Shown here: piece after piece, positions 50,301 to 55,789 of the stretch
Position numbering within the stretch: the first letter of the stretch is position 1
Layout of the letters: each line of letters begins with the position of its first letter
From: Aspidapion aeneum
Taxonomy: Eukaryota > Arthropoda > Insecta > Coleoptera > Brentidae
DNA: 64,000 nucleotides
Assembly: GCA_963576565.1 (NCBI GenBank)
Contig: OY755047.1
Span: 33,462,851-33,526,850 of the forward strand
Direction of reading: 5' to 3'
The notes under the pieces: generated by a model
The model's input: the letters and a program-made list of their open reading frames with translations, nothing else
What the model was told of the DNA's origin: nothing
Database searches by the model: none
Position numbers and translations under genes: made by a program

Positions 50301-53300
50301 ATCAGACAAAAGGCTTTTGAAAGAACAAGATAAGAATTATCGAGGCAGCTATTAAGTTAAGGCCTTAATAAATCCATTATTACAATCTTTGGCAAATAAA
50401 TTCCGCAGTAAAGCTTAGCGGTCTGAAAACAGTAGACAGCAGTAAGCTATATTCTGGAGATTTATTAAGATGTTGTTGGTCCACACATTTCTAACGTTTA
50501 TCAGCATTATCATTATTTTGATGACGAATAACAAAAGCTTAGTGGTAAATTTTACATCTGTTTTAAAAAGATCACCACACTTTAAGTAAATCGACGTATT
50601 TTACAGTGACAGGACAAAAATATCCTATTGCAACTTAAAAATCCTTAAGGCAGCTTGACATGGAGCAATTGTTTATAGAACTAATGTAATGTCAGGGACC
50701 CTAATGTTGCATGTAACTGCAAGTATTGCTCCATGTCAACTGGTCTTTACGGCCGCTTGACATGGACCAATAAACTTGCATTTGCATGCAATATTAGTGT
50801 ACCTGAATGAGACATATTTGTTTGTTTATACAATAGATGTAATGTCAGGGACCCTAATCTTGCATGCAACTGCAAGTTTATTTCTCCATGTCAAGCGGCC
50901 TTTATAATTTACCGATCAGTTATGTTTACAATTTAGGCATTTATGTAATCGTATTACTTGGGAAACTTTATTATTATCAACATTGTTTTTAGATTTTATA
51001 AGTAAAAATGACGGCGAACATATTCGAGGCACTGAATGCGATCAAAGGATTTTTAGCAAAAAAGAATCAAATGGGTTCGTCTACAGCCCCAATTATCCAT
51101 TTCCTTACATGCCAAAATTAGTTTGCAGGTACGACTCTGAAAACTTTTATATTATTTTCTTTATTGTATATTTTATTTGTTTCTTAATTTTATTATTATT
51201 ATATTCTTCTATTTGAATTTGTTTGTTCAAACGATTTATTATTGTTTTATTATTTATTATACTACAAGTAGGTACAATTGTACAACATTTAAAATTTTTA
51301 GTAGTCTAGAGCATTTTGTTCAAAATTTAAAAATGTGTTTGCCAATATATTTAAATATGATTGAAGTTTTTTATTTGAGATTAATTAATTTGTTTATTTT
51401 TTTAGGTATTTTATATACGGAATGCAAAATGCTCAATACTTAGAAAGGGTTCAAATAGAGTTTATTAAATTTCAAATTCCAAAAGGACCTACAGGAGAGT
51501 AAGTTGGACTATTTGTATTAAGAATTTTAGTAAACCTATAATTATATTGTATTAAAATCAAATAAAAATATAATTGTTTCTTTGTAATATCTTAAATATA
51601 TTTTAAACTTTTTTTTTATTTTTTTTTAAGATGTACCGATGGCTACCTCAAAGTTTACCTCAAAGGTCAGGAAACGACGGATGCTTACGACAAATTCGAT
51701 CATGAGCTTTGTGGTAAGTTAACAGAATTTAATAAAGTGCTGACATAATTGTTGATAATATAAGAGAGATATCGAATTTTTTGTAGCGAAGACTCATTGC
51801 ACATTGCTTTTTAAATATTTTGGTTTTATAAAAGTCGTTTTTATTAAAATAGGTATGGAGGCCTCGCCACCGACAATGGTATCAGATGGGCCTAGATTAC
51901 TGATGGTATTTAGCTCAGGCGAAAACCAGGGCGGAGGGTTCAAGGTTAACTACACTTTTGAGACTGGTAAGCTACTTCCTAGAAATATAACTATTTAGTT
52001 GATTAGGGGTTTAATAATTTTTTTGTTTTAAACTCGTAGACAATGAGTGAGTAGAAACCAAATTTCGGACATCCATTGTCTTTATTTATTTTAAAGACAA
52101 CGTTTTGTTTAGTAATTATCTCTAACCGTTTTCAAGTGTATACCAAACAATCCAGTCTACAGGCTACTACTTATACCACAGGTTACCCATTTGTTGGGTG
52201 ATGCGTGCTTATACTTCTTGGTGTCCAGTCAAGTGTGATGGCTCGAACCCTTTTTAATCCTATGACGCGTGTTTTCCCTAAGGAGTGGTTTCCATATGTT
52301 TGGTATGTCTTTCCATGTTTGGTAAACATTATGAACGCAGCTTCAATAAACTTTCGTTTTCGCCAATGCGACTCCTTATGCGAAACTTTAGCTTCTGACC
52401 ACTTTGACCATGTATTATGCGCTAAACCGGATATTTTATTATCTCCTAATTCACAGAGATCGTTGAGCTTTAATTTACTACAAATATTTACGGCACTTTA
52501 ATAGAAACTTAAAACTTCTTGTTTTGTAGCAACAGAATGATTAGACTTAAAATGTAGTGAGGGGTTCCTATATACATTGGTTTAAATGTTTCTGTCAACC
52601 GTTTGACAAGAATATCCAAAAACGGTAAGGCCGAATCTTTCACAATTTCATTGTGCATTTGATTGTTGGTATGGTCGAGTACCGTTCATATGGTGTAGAG
52701 AATTCCGCAGTTCGTCATCATTCATTTATTTATATTTATCATAATATGGCCGGAAGAGGAAATTTTGTATCTACTGTTTAACAATTTACTTTAGCAAAAG
52801 CAACTATTTGATTGATAACTATCTCCAATGGGCTAAGCCATATACTCAAAACATTGGTCGCCTCTACTATACTGTAAATGCCCGAGATCGAACTTATTGA
52901 GTAATAAATATGGAATAGAATAGGCTACAATATTTTCGATTACATTAGAGGAATTAAAAATAGATATTCCCTTAGGCTGCTGGTGTTTCTAGATAACCAC
53001 TTCATTTGAAATGCAATCGTTGTAGCAATAACACACAGAGACAGAGTTCTTTTTATTCACAATTTTACTGGCCATTAAACGCACTTTTGAGGTTAAGCCT
53101 TTCTAATATTACTATTTTATTTAATATTTTGCGTGTTGTCTTTGGCATGCCATTTCATCACTCAGCTGCCTCTTGCTTCTGTCTTTGTTTTGTTTCCCAA
53201 GAGGCAAGAATAGAAGGGGAATGGGGAACAGTTGAATGGAAAAATATTTGTTACCAAAATTATCTACTATTTTATTTAAACCTACATAAATACTAGTGGC

Positions 53301-54064
53301 CCAAAACCCATAATAATAATTTATAAATTATTTAAGCAAAAATGCAATTCGAACATTTACTGCTACCGTTAGTGATTGTTTTGAATGTTTGAATTGTGTA
53401 TTGTAAAAATTTTGTTCGTATTGAACCTAATCATCCTTGTAGTTGAGAAACAAATGCAAACCATCAGCTCTCTCAAGCCAGACTATCTTCTACTCAACTT
53501 TTAAGAATCAATAAACAGAGCTGTAAAGTAAACCAAACTAATTTTAGAAGAACAAGTAACGAATATCAAAGAGAGATAAAATAAACCAAATTATTTGTTT
53601 TAGAGTATCGTATTCCCGGAACCCCCGCTCCAGATGGATCCTGCGCCTTTGAGTACCGCAGTACTTCTAGAAAAAAGGGTGAATTTAATTCTCCTAGGTA
53701 AGTTATATATACCGGCATTTTATTTTCTTATTCCTAAGTTGCATTTTTAGGAAATAAACTAATTTAAAATAATACCACCCAATGCTATTTTACTTCAGAT
53801 AACAAATCTTTAGTATCATTTCGAAGTGGTTAGCGTCGAATTCTCTTAATGCTTATGCATAACAAATAAATACTATTATCGTAAAGGAAAATCGAAAGAC
53901 TTTAATGTGACATATTTTTATTTTTTCAGGTATCCAACGAATTATCCAAGTCACACAAATTGTACTTATACATTTTTGGCAACGGATAACGAACAAGTTT
54001 CACTGGTTTTTGATGCATTTAAGATTAGGGCTGATAGCGTTAATTCCACATTTGGTGCTTATGG
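13795..54064 (+). CDS. sol-1: Suppressor of lurcher protein 1-like, multi-CUB protein (10 exons, partial)
   Basis: Ten exons with GT-AG borders join in one frame: 13795-13972, 43187-43425, 44519-44726, 47844-48052, 50993-51128, 51406-51498, 51631-51713, 51853-51966, 53604-53697 and 53930-54064. Together they encode about 496 residues covering three CUB domains and the first half of a fourth, with the usual paired cysteines (for example GRYCGP, GNYCGQ) and Asp/Tyr motifs such as EYLDIYSE and FDYVRVYDG. The order and linker motifs (SRPGGPMNGTF, ECDQRIFS, YRIPGTPAPDG) match insect proteins annotated as suppressor of lurcher protein 1. Worm SOL-1 is a CUB membrane protein that modulates AMPA-type glutamate receptors; a neuronal surface role here is inferred. 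The signal peptide exon, the end of CUB4 and the C-terminus are not visible. Intron 1 is 29.2 kb and full of transposons. The frame has no breaks. Confidence 0.82.
13973..14443. other. Start of the 29-kb intron, no feature seen
   Basis: AT-rich intronic sequence between the exon donor and the first MITE. I see no coding or repeat structure in it. Confidence 0.5.
14444..14700. mobile_element. MITE with ~58-bp terminal inverted repeats and TA duplication
   Basis: The ends begin GGGACTTATTGGAATAAAG and are nearly perfect inverted copies for about 58 bp (14444-14501 against 14643-14700). TA flanks both sides (14442-14443, 14701-14702), the target duplication of Tc1/mariner-type transposons. The 257-bp body has no coding capacity, so it would depend on a transposase in trans. 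Confidence 0.8.
14703..16024. other. Intronic sequence without assigned features
   Basis: A GC-richer patch at about 14,970-15,030 and overlapping minus-strand frames at 15,489-15,829 were examined; neither resembles a known family. The phrase ATGGGCGTACGCAGC at about 15,864 looks like part of a dispersed repeat. No gene is called. Confidence 0.35.
16025..16477. mobile_element. Possible MITE with imperfect inverted ends
   Basis: The left end GTATACCCATATGCATAATA and the right end read as imperfect inverted copies over about 27 bp, both including TAATATTCCAAT. Between them are two loosely related direct copies containing GGTCCTTAAG. No target duplication is clear. An old degraded MITE is the best reading. 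Confidence 0.4.
16535..16985. repeat. Imperfect ~140-bp repeats sharing GTTTTCTGAAGG; first unit inverted at 19,960-20,010
   Basis: The motif GTTTTCTGAAGG recurs at about 16,563, 16,690 and 16,840. The segment from GGAGCTA (16,536) through AAGGCTAATATTTT is repeated at about 95% identity in inverted orientation at 19,960-20,010, next to the hAT transposase remnant. The two copies therefore bracket the foldback elements in between. Confidence 0.6.
17148..17854. mobile_element. Foldback element with CAGGGTGTTTCC ends, TA-flanked
   Basis: The ends CAGGGTGTTTCCTAATTGAA and its inverse sit at 17148 and 17854, each flanked by TA. The inverted arms extend about 165-170 bp inward at roughly 85-90% identity (for example TTTTGAGATACAGGGTGG on the left, its complement near 17,740). 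The centre has no coding sequence. Ends and TA duplication point to a Tc1/mariner-like non-autonomous family. Confidence 0.8.
17978..19455. mobile_element. Long palindromic foldback element, ~1.45 kb
   Basis: CAGGGTGTTTTATCTTCGTA at 18,008 faces its inverse at 19,423, each beside TA. Matching continues about 30 bp outside these borders (AATCCTTAAATC style sequence on both sides), so the true element may be larger or two elements are nested. Further inverted matches run deep inside: the TCCAGTATTTTGTCTA region near 18,250 against 19,262-19,280, AAGCGAGCAGTC near 18,372 against 19,153, and CCAACTTTGTGGCACATTTT near 18,420 against 18,958. Nearly the whole element is hairpin. Confidence 0.75.
19456..20209. 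other. AT-rich sequence between foldback element and hAT remnant
   Basis: Mostly low-complexity AT-rich sequence. The minus-strand frame at 19,969-20,181 (ending SPGASAKNVQEF) may be the degraded 3' part of the adjacent hAT gene, but I cannot confirm a domain. It includes the inverted copy of the 16,536 repeat. Confidence 0.4.
20210..20640 (-). pseudogene. hAT-type transposase remnant
   Basis: On the minus strand, fragments in shifting frames resemble the DUF4371/hAT transposases often annotated as zinc finger MYM or 52 kDa repressor-like. Upstream are VDSKVFCAFGTC and LIKHYRESAEEVMNTILAEA; downstream are VPRIVGREQDRMHVPANN and YLVIPYLKRLI, which match the family block following its conserved IPRIV motif. 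Stops and a frame change separate the pieces, and the dimerisation region is not evident. It is a dead fragment inside the large intron. Confidence 0.6.
20641..21522. other. Repeat-derived intronic sequence
   Basis: The part at about 20,735-20,900 (AAACCGATTTTAATAAAA through the CCATC/AAGA motifs) resembles the repeat unit of the palindrome at 24,223-26,077. The open frame at 20,645-20,905 is a by-product of that repeat. The rest is AT-rich without visible structure. Confidence 0.45.
21523..22087. mobile_element. MITE-like element with 16-bp inverted ends
   Basis: GGTGTAATTTAAATAA at 21,524-21,539 is exactly complementary to 22,071-22,086. The 565-bp interior is non-coding and no clean target duplication is seen. 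It lies directly against the left part of the P-like element and may mark where that element lost its terminus. Confidence 0.5.
22536..22800 (+). pseudogene. THAP domain exon of the P-like transposase, interrupted
   Basis: The frame starting at ATG 22,536 has the THAP C2CH pattern: NCCVAICKNN, then FLQFPKDRNLRQI, and the ICSEHF Cys-x2-His. The conserved Trp after RQI is replaced by a TAG at 22,653-22,655. The exon is best ended at 22,800, giving KKD plus one base. The next bases are ATAAGT where a donor GTAAGT is expected, so the splice site also looks mutated. THAP domains of P-type transposases bind transposon DNA. The stop and lost donor make it non-functional. Confidence 0.75.
23384..23430. 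repeat. (AT)n microsatellite
   Basis: About 23 uninterrupted AT dinucleotides. It directly precedes the GTGACATCC-rich stretch. Confidence 0.95.
23445..23770. repeat. Cluster of GTGACATCC motifs
   Basis: TGTGACATCC or one-base variants occur at about 23,451, 23,481, 23,502, 23,715 and 23,757, with inverted copies at about 23,514 and 23,584. One further copy lies at about 27,690 just beyond the 27,018 element, in a similar flank (CTCTGTGACATCC). The spacing is irregular, so this is not a simple tandem repeat. Confidence 0.6.
24223..26077. mobile_element. 1.85-kb palindromic foldback element, TA-flanked
   Basis: The left end (CCAGGCGGGCCAAAAAAA) and right end (inverse of CAGGGTGGGCCAAAAAAA) sit next to TA at 24,221-24,222 and 26,078-26,079. 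Matching arms cover most of the length, including ATCTCAAAATCCAAGATGGC at about 24,357 and its inverse near 25,930. Inside, ~340-bp units recur, marked by TTATACGATTGC at 24,556 and 24,900, a variant at 25,240, and inverted copies at about 25,400 and 25,725. Open frames here are by-products of the repeat. Confidence 0.8.
26608..26920. mobile_element. MITE-like hairpin with ~48-bp inverted ends
   Basis: GCTAAGGACACTCATCGT at 26,608 pairs with the inverse at 26,903-26,920, and the match continues through GGAAGCGAAGCTAAC (left) for about 48 bp with a few mismatches. The centre is AT-rich. No target duplication was found. Confidence 0.6.
27018..27646. mobile_element. Non-autonomous transposon with long inverted repeats and 9-bp target duplication
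   Basis: The ends CACGGTGGATAGAATA and its inverse bound a 629-bp element with arms of roughly 280 bp. It is flanked by perfect direct repeats GAGTTGAGT (27,009-27,017 and 27,647-27,655). The termini match the piece at 42,975-43,069 and, internally, the piece at 22,105-22,150, both linked to the P-like gene. A 9-bp duplication is more usual for Mutator-type elements; P elements make 8 bp, and one of the nine bases could be chance. Confidence 0.85.
28075..29190. repeat. Minisatellite, ~142-bp unit, about 8 copies
   Basis: The marker GCTAGAGAG recurs at 28,236, 28,378, 28,520, 28,662, 28,804, 28,949 and 29,081, giving a period of about 142 bp with one 132 and one 145 spacing. Each unit has AAAAA...CCCCAAAATTTTAATTTA and CTCCCCT blocks. 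A more diverged first unit starts near 28,090, after a CTCA simple repeat. The right end leads into a GACA simple repeat at about 29,371. Confidence 0.9.
29191..30754. other. Intronic repeat debris
   Basis: This contains a GACAGACAGACA run near 29,371, two direct copies (about 50 bp) beginning TTGTCACCGGTTCTT at 29,796 and 29,898, and ACATACAAAC-type simple sequence near 29,990 and 30,325. Such patterns are common at the edges of dispersed insect repeats. No coding region is supported. Confidence 0.45.
30760..31085. repeat. Tandem repeat, ~115-bp unit, 3 copies
   Basis: Three units share GAGTTTA...AAAATATGGC...TTGAGTCTG, with the marker near 30,773, 30,893 and 31,005. A spaced GTGGGGGTA block precedes two of them. 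Confidence 0.7.
31086..31563. other. Short repeats and unassigned sequence
   Basis: A ~24-bp motif (CCACTGAAATACGTGGTC and variants) occurs three times between 31,230 and 31,320. GGCC..TAAGG(C/T)-type motifs follow to 31,440. This could be the downstream part of the adjacent minus-strand LINE, but no coding motif supports that. Confidence 0.35.
31564..32240 (-). pseudogene. Non-LTR retrotransposon endonuclease N-terminus (fragment) with 5' leader
   Basis: On the minus strand the peptide MIFGTWNVQGMSRKVNEIV, then VDPAVLTETKKKGKGSE and a YSGVAKEKHAQQ block, match the start of an APE-type endonuclease (the GTWNV motif and the catalytic ET). This domain nicks target DNA for target-primed reverse transcription. 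Only about 105 residues remain, with no RT following. The GC-richer sequence at 31,900-32,240, upstream on this strand, probably is its 5' leader. Confidence 0.7.
32240..32360. repeat. AT microsatellite inside an imperfect palindrome
   Basis: A (TA)n tract at about 32,284-32,311 is flanked by inverted sequences, AGTCTATA...CCCTGTATGTATCAT on the left and the inverse ATCATACATACAGGGTGTATAGACT on the right, with small differences. It lies between the LINE leader and the P-like transposase exon. Confidence 0.7.
32393..34680 (+). pseudogene. P-element-like transposase body, several frameshifts
   Basis: After an acceptor (TTTTGTTTCAG, 32,392) the peptide starts AVPAKKLQHEDK, the AVP box that ends a THAP domain. 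A coiled coil follows (KKQNVELQKKIKNLK), then the P-type body: WSTDDLSKAFTLRYISRRAY, a catalytic-domain Asp region (VCIQYDEVKV), VACVADCGGGCNVGLW, VFADTPHLLKLIRNW, GTQRQNVLLASQLLSHTTA, SRLNQDSLESTFSHIR and the C-terminal LSFGGLTEPSEEWV. At least four frame changes are needed (near 32,665, 33,068, 33,530 and 33,690), and more breaks follow at 34,013 and 34,390. It resembles THAP9/P transposases and is dead in this copy. Confidence 0.85.
34744..35456. other. P-like 3' flank left of the BEL insertion
   Basis: No gene. The sequence GGGGGATCAGCTG at about 35,436 is the inverse of CAGCTGATCACCCC found at about 42,617, so parts of the P-like terminal region are present in both orientations around the BEL element. 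Runs of GTGCTT and AGCACTTT motifs occur at 34,990-35,230. Confidence 0.4.
35457..35918 (-). repeat. BEL/Pao 3' LTR (462 bp, complete)
   Basis: It starts TGTATGCACAAGAC and ends GCACGTACA, giving the TG...CA form on either strand. It includes a 44-bp segment (starting AAACCGAGTAAAAC) that is missing from the right LTR. Confidence 0.88.
36154..39656 (-). pseudogene. pol: BEL/Pao pol: RT, RNase H, integrase, interrupted
   Basis: From 39,614 leftwards the frame encodes the BEL post-protease region (PGEPGQPIALETLFGWVL), then RT with FVDDI (about 38,651-38,665) and the start of RNase H (AFSDASELGYAACVY). A frameshift near 38,016, just after LPRLEL, moves RNase H to another frame (YTDSQVVLFWL). 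The integrase part (36,494-37,432) has the zinc HPGLN...CIRCYR region and D at 36,992, D at 36,791 and E at 36,665. Beyond 36,494 its C-terminal tail continues only through further frame changes, ending near 36,160 with DLHPGSDGHVRVVTIRT. The breaks make it inactive. Confidence 0.88.
39657..41561 (-). pseudogene. gag: BEL/Pao gag and protease region, interrupted
   Basis: The ATG at 41,561 opens gag. A DUF1759-type capsid-like block (PCYDGTLLKWVTFYDMF, then FRHLISYLRGEPLSLI) occupies the middle of the first 270 residues. A TAA at 40,749-40,751 interrupts the frame, which then continues through an Asn/Gln-rich stretch into Cys/His knuckles (CRLCTNNQFHNLSQC, CRICGQRHHTSIC) and the aspartic protease (VVLDNASEANFI, about 39,883-39,920). 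A TGA at 39,657-39,659 separates it from pol; all three open segments share one frame, so the family normally makes a single gag-pol. Confidence 0.88.
41562..41932 (-). other. BEL/Pao leader and candidate primer binding site
   Basis: This is the untranslated leader between the 5' LTR and gag. Reading inward on the minus strand from the LTR, TTTTTA is followed by TGGTCCATCGATCC, which starts with TGG as a tRNA-primed site should. The tRNA was not identified, so the site is only a candidate. Confidence 0.45.
41933..42257 (-). repeat. BEL/Pao 5' LTR, truncated (325 bp)
   Basis: It matches the left LTR from TGTATGCACAAG to TATCCGCG(T)ACC with about five substitutions and one 44-bp deletion whose borders share TGA. 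About 92 bp corresponding to the outer (5', U3) end are absent, and tRNA-Glu-like sequence begins at the breakpoint. Confidence 0.9.
42258..42336 (-). tRNA. tRNA-Glu(UUC)-like sequence with encoded CCA, probably a pseudogene
   Basis: On the minus strand the anticodon arm is CCTGG-CTTTCAC-CCAGG (anticodon TTC, Glu). The T arm is TCGGG-TTCGATT-CCCGG, a good internal B box, and the 3' end reads TATCGGAACCA. The 5' part is poor: a candidate acceptor strand TCCCGTA pairs imperfectly and the D arm is three or four bases too long. The CCA is followed directly by the broken LTR. Animal tRNA genes do not encode CCA, so a copy of a mature tRNA or a tRNA-derived repeat is likelier than a working gene; a chance CCA is possible. 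Confidence 0.65.
42337..42974. other. P-like element 3' region right of BEL
   Basis: No coding sequence. It carries two related blocks with CTATACAGGA(T/C)CC (about 42,359 and 42,531) and the direct repeat of the 22,866 segment at about 42,590-42,640. Confidence 0.4.
42975..43069. repeat. Right terminus of the P-like element family
   Basis: About 80% identical over ~75 bp to the right end of the 27,018-27,646 element, including GATCCGAACACCGGTATATT and the terminal CTATCCACCGTG. It has no matching left partner nearby, and it falls downstream of the P-like transposase in the right orientation to be its terminus. Confidence 0.7.
43187..43425 (+). CDS. sol-1: CUB gene exon b: rest of CUB1
   Basis: The acceptor is TTTTGCAG and the donor is GTAAGT. 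The first base completes Asp with the GA of exon a. It encodes PTCVHEYLDIYSEV and GGRYCGPTTPRTRVSLYR, the third and fourth Cys of CUB1, ending FIND plus one base. Codon use is GC-richer than the flanks. Confidence 0.92.
43426..44518. other. Intron, no feature seen
   Basis: AT-rich intronic sequence of 1.1 kb with no repeat or coding structure that I could recognise. Confidence 0.5.
44519..44726 (+). CDS. sol-1: CUB gene exon c: first half of CUB2
   Basis: The acceptor is TATTTTTAG and the donor is GTAAGT. It encodes EFEVGQPTGQGPCNFLIKG, SPTYPGAYPKSLYCTYQFLG and LEFRDFDLFYGGP, with the first Cys pair of CUB2. It ends with two bases of a His codon. Confidence 0.93.
44990..47090 (+). pseudogene. 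Non-LTR retrotransposon reverse transcriptase, heavily degraded
   Basis: Pieces in several frames match a LINE pol: KKLKSEKTSGPKGI (RT block, about 45,810-45,855), and the catalytic FADDQVIIANDKED (FADD codons 46,336-46,347) preceded by GMRIKLSDRFTIYT. LTVNMDKTQYLYIG and later YKPMVKSTLLNGIE also match. Many stops and frame changes separate them. A MITE sits inside at 45,235-45,405. It lies in sense orientation in the CUB intron. The clade (RTE- or Jockey-like) is uncertain. Confidence 0.75.
45235..45405. mobile_element. MITE, 171 bp, nested in the LINE remnant
   Basis: Its ends AGGGCCTGTTCTTAAATTAC and the inverse (TAATTTAAGAACGTTCCCT) form a ~28-bp inverted repeat that includes TAACGC. G-rich blocks (GGGGGGGAGGGGGGG and GGGGGAGGGGGAGGG) lie inside. 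The LINE coding resumes on its right side. Confidence 0.75.
47091..47843. other. Intron, no feature seen
   Basis: AT-rich intronic sequence between the LINE remnant and CUB exon d. The minus-strand frame at 47,134-47,316 has no recognisable domain. Confidence 0.5.
47844..48052 (+). CDS. sol-1: CUB gene exon d: second half of CUB2
   Basis: The acceptor is TTTTTTTCAG and the donor is GTATGT. It completes His, then encodes CPFDYVRVYDGPDN and IIGNYCGQQRNLVVYSS, and ends in GFKGIFEFSNSFTKL plus one base. The DYVRVYDG stretch carries the acidic residues typical of calcium-binding CUB domains. Confidence 0.94.
48183..48515. mobile_element. MITE with CGTAGGGCTGT inverted ends
   Basis: CGTAGGGCTGT at the left and its inverse at the right are followed inward by inverted copies of AGAGGGTCGGCTCTT. 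The left arm has an extra ~12 bp. The interior is non-coding. No clear target duplication. Confidence 0.65.
48516..49379. other. Intronic repeat-like sequence
   Basis: The segment at 48,590-48,680 containing CCTGTCGTAAGAGGCGACTA looks like a fragment of a dispersed retroelement 5' region, a motif I associate with insect non-LTR leaders from memory. No coding sequence accompanies it. Confidence 0.35.
49380..49951. mobile_element. Non-autonomous element with 8-bp target duplication (hAT-type)
   Basis: GTTACAAG occurs immediately on both sides (49,372-49,379 and 49,952-49,959). The ends are inverted copies, AATTAGTATATGACCCATAT on the left and the inverse of AATGAGTATATGACTCATAT on the right, extending through CAAGCTTTGCAACATTGAGG. 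Inside, a ~212-bp unit is tandemly duplicated and further inverted copies follow. An 8-bp duplication fits hAT or P superfamilies. Confidence 0.75.
50649..50900. mobile_element. Two adjacent related MITEs
   Basis: Two short palindromic units lie head to tail: 50,649 to about 50,743 and 50,751-50,900. Both start GGC(A/C)GCTTGACATGGA and end in the inverse. Both contain ATGTAATGTCAGGGACCCTA. The second ends TCCATGTCAAGCGGCC and is the cleaner copy. Confidence 0.7.
50993..51128 (+). CDS. sol-1: CUB gene exon e: start of CUB3
   Basis: The acceptor is TTGTTTTTAG and the donor is GTACGA. It encodes DFISKNDGEHIRGTECDQRI and YSPNYPFPYMPKLVC, the first Cys pair of CUB3, ending with AG of Arg. Confidence 0.93.
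51406..51498 (+). CDS. sol-1: CUB gene exon f: CUB3 middle
   Basis: The acceptor is TTTTTTTAG and the donor is GTAAGT. It encodes YFIYGMQNAQYLERVQIEF and KFQIPKGPTG, the central strands of CUB3, and ends with GA. Confidence 0.92.
51631..51713 (+). CDS. sol-1: CUB gene exon g: CUB3, third Cys
   Basis: The acceptor is TTTTTTTAAG and the donor is GTAAGT. It encodes ECTDGYLKVYLKGQE and DKFDHELC, ending with one base of Gly. Confidence 0.92.
51853..51966 (+). CDS. sol-1: CUB gene exon h: end of CUB3
   Basis: The acceptor is TTAAAATAG, a weak pyrimidine tract, and the donor is GTAAGC. It encodes MEASPPTMVSDGPRLLMVFS and GGGFKVNYTFET, closing CUB3, then one base. Confidence 0.9.
51967..52179. other. 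Intron start
   Basis: Intronic sequence before the Penelope-like remnant; it may contain more of that remnant's degraded 3' part, but no motif is certain. Confidence 0.4.
52180..52700 (-). pseudogene. Penelope-like element C-terminal fragment, degraded
   Basis: On the minus strand, frames read IVKDSALPFLDILVKRL, then NICSKLKLNDLCELGDNKI, then HNTWSKWSEAKVSHKES, and ESHWRKRKFIEAAFI. The LPFLDILV motif and the WRKRKFIEA block are typical of the RT end and linker/C-terminus of Penelope-like and related retroelements. Several stops and frame changes break it. The catalytic RT core and a GIY-YIG nuclease are not visible. It is antisense within the CUB intron. Confidence 0.6.
52701..53603. other. 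Intron remainder
   Basis: Further degraded Penelope-like sequence may extend to about 52,960 on the minus strand, with few recognisable residues. The open frame at 53,006-53,296 shows no domain. Nothing else is seen. Confidence 0.35.
53604..53697 (+). CDS. sol-1: CUB gene exon i: start of CUB4
   Basis: The acceptor is TTTGTTTTAG and the donor is GTAAGT. It encodes EYRIPGTPAPDGSCAFEYRS and KKGEFNSP, the first Cys of CUB4, ending with AG of Arg. Confidence 0.92.
53930..54064 (+). CDS. sol-1: CUB gene exon j: CUB4 middle
   Basis: The acceptor is TTTTTTTCAG and the donor is GTAAGT. It encodes YPTNYPSHTNCTYTFLATDN and FDAFKIRADSVNSTFGAYG, with the second Cys of CUB4, and ends with two bases. The next exon, which should carry the third and fourth Cys, was not found before the window end. 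Confidence 0.92.
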
Positions 54065-55789
54065 GTAAGTTATGCTATTTGATTTTTACATAAGAAACAG
54101 TTAAATTTGTCAAAGTGCAAAAATTTATCCTTCATACAGAAATATGACTTGGGTTTAACCCGGGAGCAGCGGTCGCGTTATCCCGTGTTACGTATGTGGT
54201 CGCGTGTTTGATTCTTTCTAACATTGATACATTCAGATTACTAACATTTTTGTGCAGCCTATGAATAAATTTAGACGCAGAAATTCATTAGTGGTAGGAT
54301 AAATAGTGATGAAAATGCTCAAAAATGTATCATCATACATACTTCCTTATTCATATGTACTATACATATACACAAGAAAAATACTCATAACTTTTATTTT
54401 GCTTTGACTAGTAGGGTAAATAGTGATGTAATAAAAAAATAACACAAGTCACTTCACAATTATTTCGCTGGCGGATTTGGTCGCGTCATTAGAATTTTAA
54501 CATTACATATAACGTAAATGATTGCATGTTAGATTTAATTTATCAATCATCACTAACTCACCGCGGACGACATCAAACTGAACGCCCCTACATCAGTGGT
54601 GACACGTGATAAAAAGCTTTGGGGGTGCACACCAAAAAAAAACAAATTAAAACTGCGGCGCAGGCGAAAATCTTTTTTGAGTGCCACGCTAACTTTTTGG
54701 GCCTTCGAGTGGGCCGTCATATCATATAATTTAAAGCAAATAATTAAAAAATTAGATATTTAGTTAGATATTAGTTACCTACCTATTGTTAATTGTTTTT
54801 ATAAATAAATAATAAATTATCACACCTAGTTTATTTTTTGTTCTAATGGCAAAGATGAAAATTTAATTGTCTTTAAATATTGCACGCTAATGCTATCAGA
54901 ATTAGAAACTTCCGCCATTGTCGTAAATACCAAATCGTCGAAATCAAAACAAACCGCCCGCGCCCGACCGATAATGCCAAGTTGTCTAAGTGCTAGTGGT
55001 GTGCAAATACTATCTAATCGATACTTTAATAATATCTGATACATGGACGGATTCGAAGTAATCGAATCCTTCGACGCCAAATACCCGTTACTTTAATCCC
55101 GAATGGGACCGAAGCCGAAGTGTTACTTTCGTATCAATCATATCGGCAACGGCCATATGAGTAACGAGTTTGGAGTACTTGTAATCATTTGAACCGATAT
55201 TTATTTACTTAAATATTTGATTATTTGATTCAATAGCTGTTGATGTGTTATGTCTAGCGGGGCTGCTTATCTGGCGCAGTGTTGCCAGGCTCAGAAATGT
55301 ATTTTTCCCAGAATGTATTTAAAAAGTTGACAGATTTTGAACAAAATTCCCCAGATTAATATATCTACATTTTCGTAATAAAAAAAAATTGTGTGTGCTT
55401 AAGACCACAAAGCAGAAGTGTAAACTTCAACAAGGCGAAATTAATAATCCTGGCCCATAACATATGCTGCCAAGCGGACCGAACCGAACTCTTCTGTGTA
55501 CTGGCCTTCATCTGCATCATGGTATCGCTCGCTGAATGTTTCTCACATTTAGTCGACTCGAGCCGATTTCACCCGAATGAGCGTTACATAGCCGAACCTG
55601 ACGGCTCAGTTGAATTCACTACCCACAAAAACTGCTAAACGCGCCTAAAGAAGTTTACACTTCAAAAACGACAAACATGTAAAACATCAATATTTTTATT
55701 TTTTGCATACTTAGTACTTAAAATTTCAACTCTACTCAGTATTTATTGGATTCACCGATAATAGAATGATTACTTAGTACCGAATATTT
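54065..55789. other. Intronic or downstream sequence, no assigned feature
   Basis: This includes GC-richer patches at 54,550-54,700 and 54,930-55,160. The open frames at 54,826-55,080 (minus) and 55,393-55,638 (plus) show no recognisable domain. AAGTGTAAACTTC at about 55,417 has an inverse at about 55,650, perhaps an old repeat. Confidence 0.35.

Noticed and set aside
55393..55638. 81-codon plus-strand frame
   Set aside because: No recognisable domain and no splice context; possibly part of an old inverted repeat.
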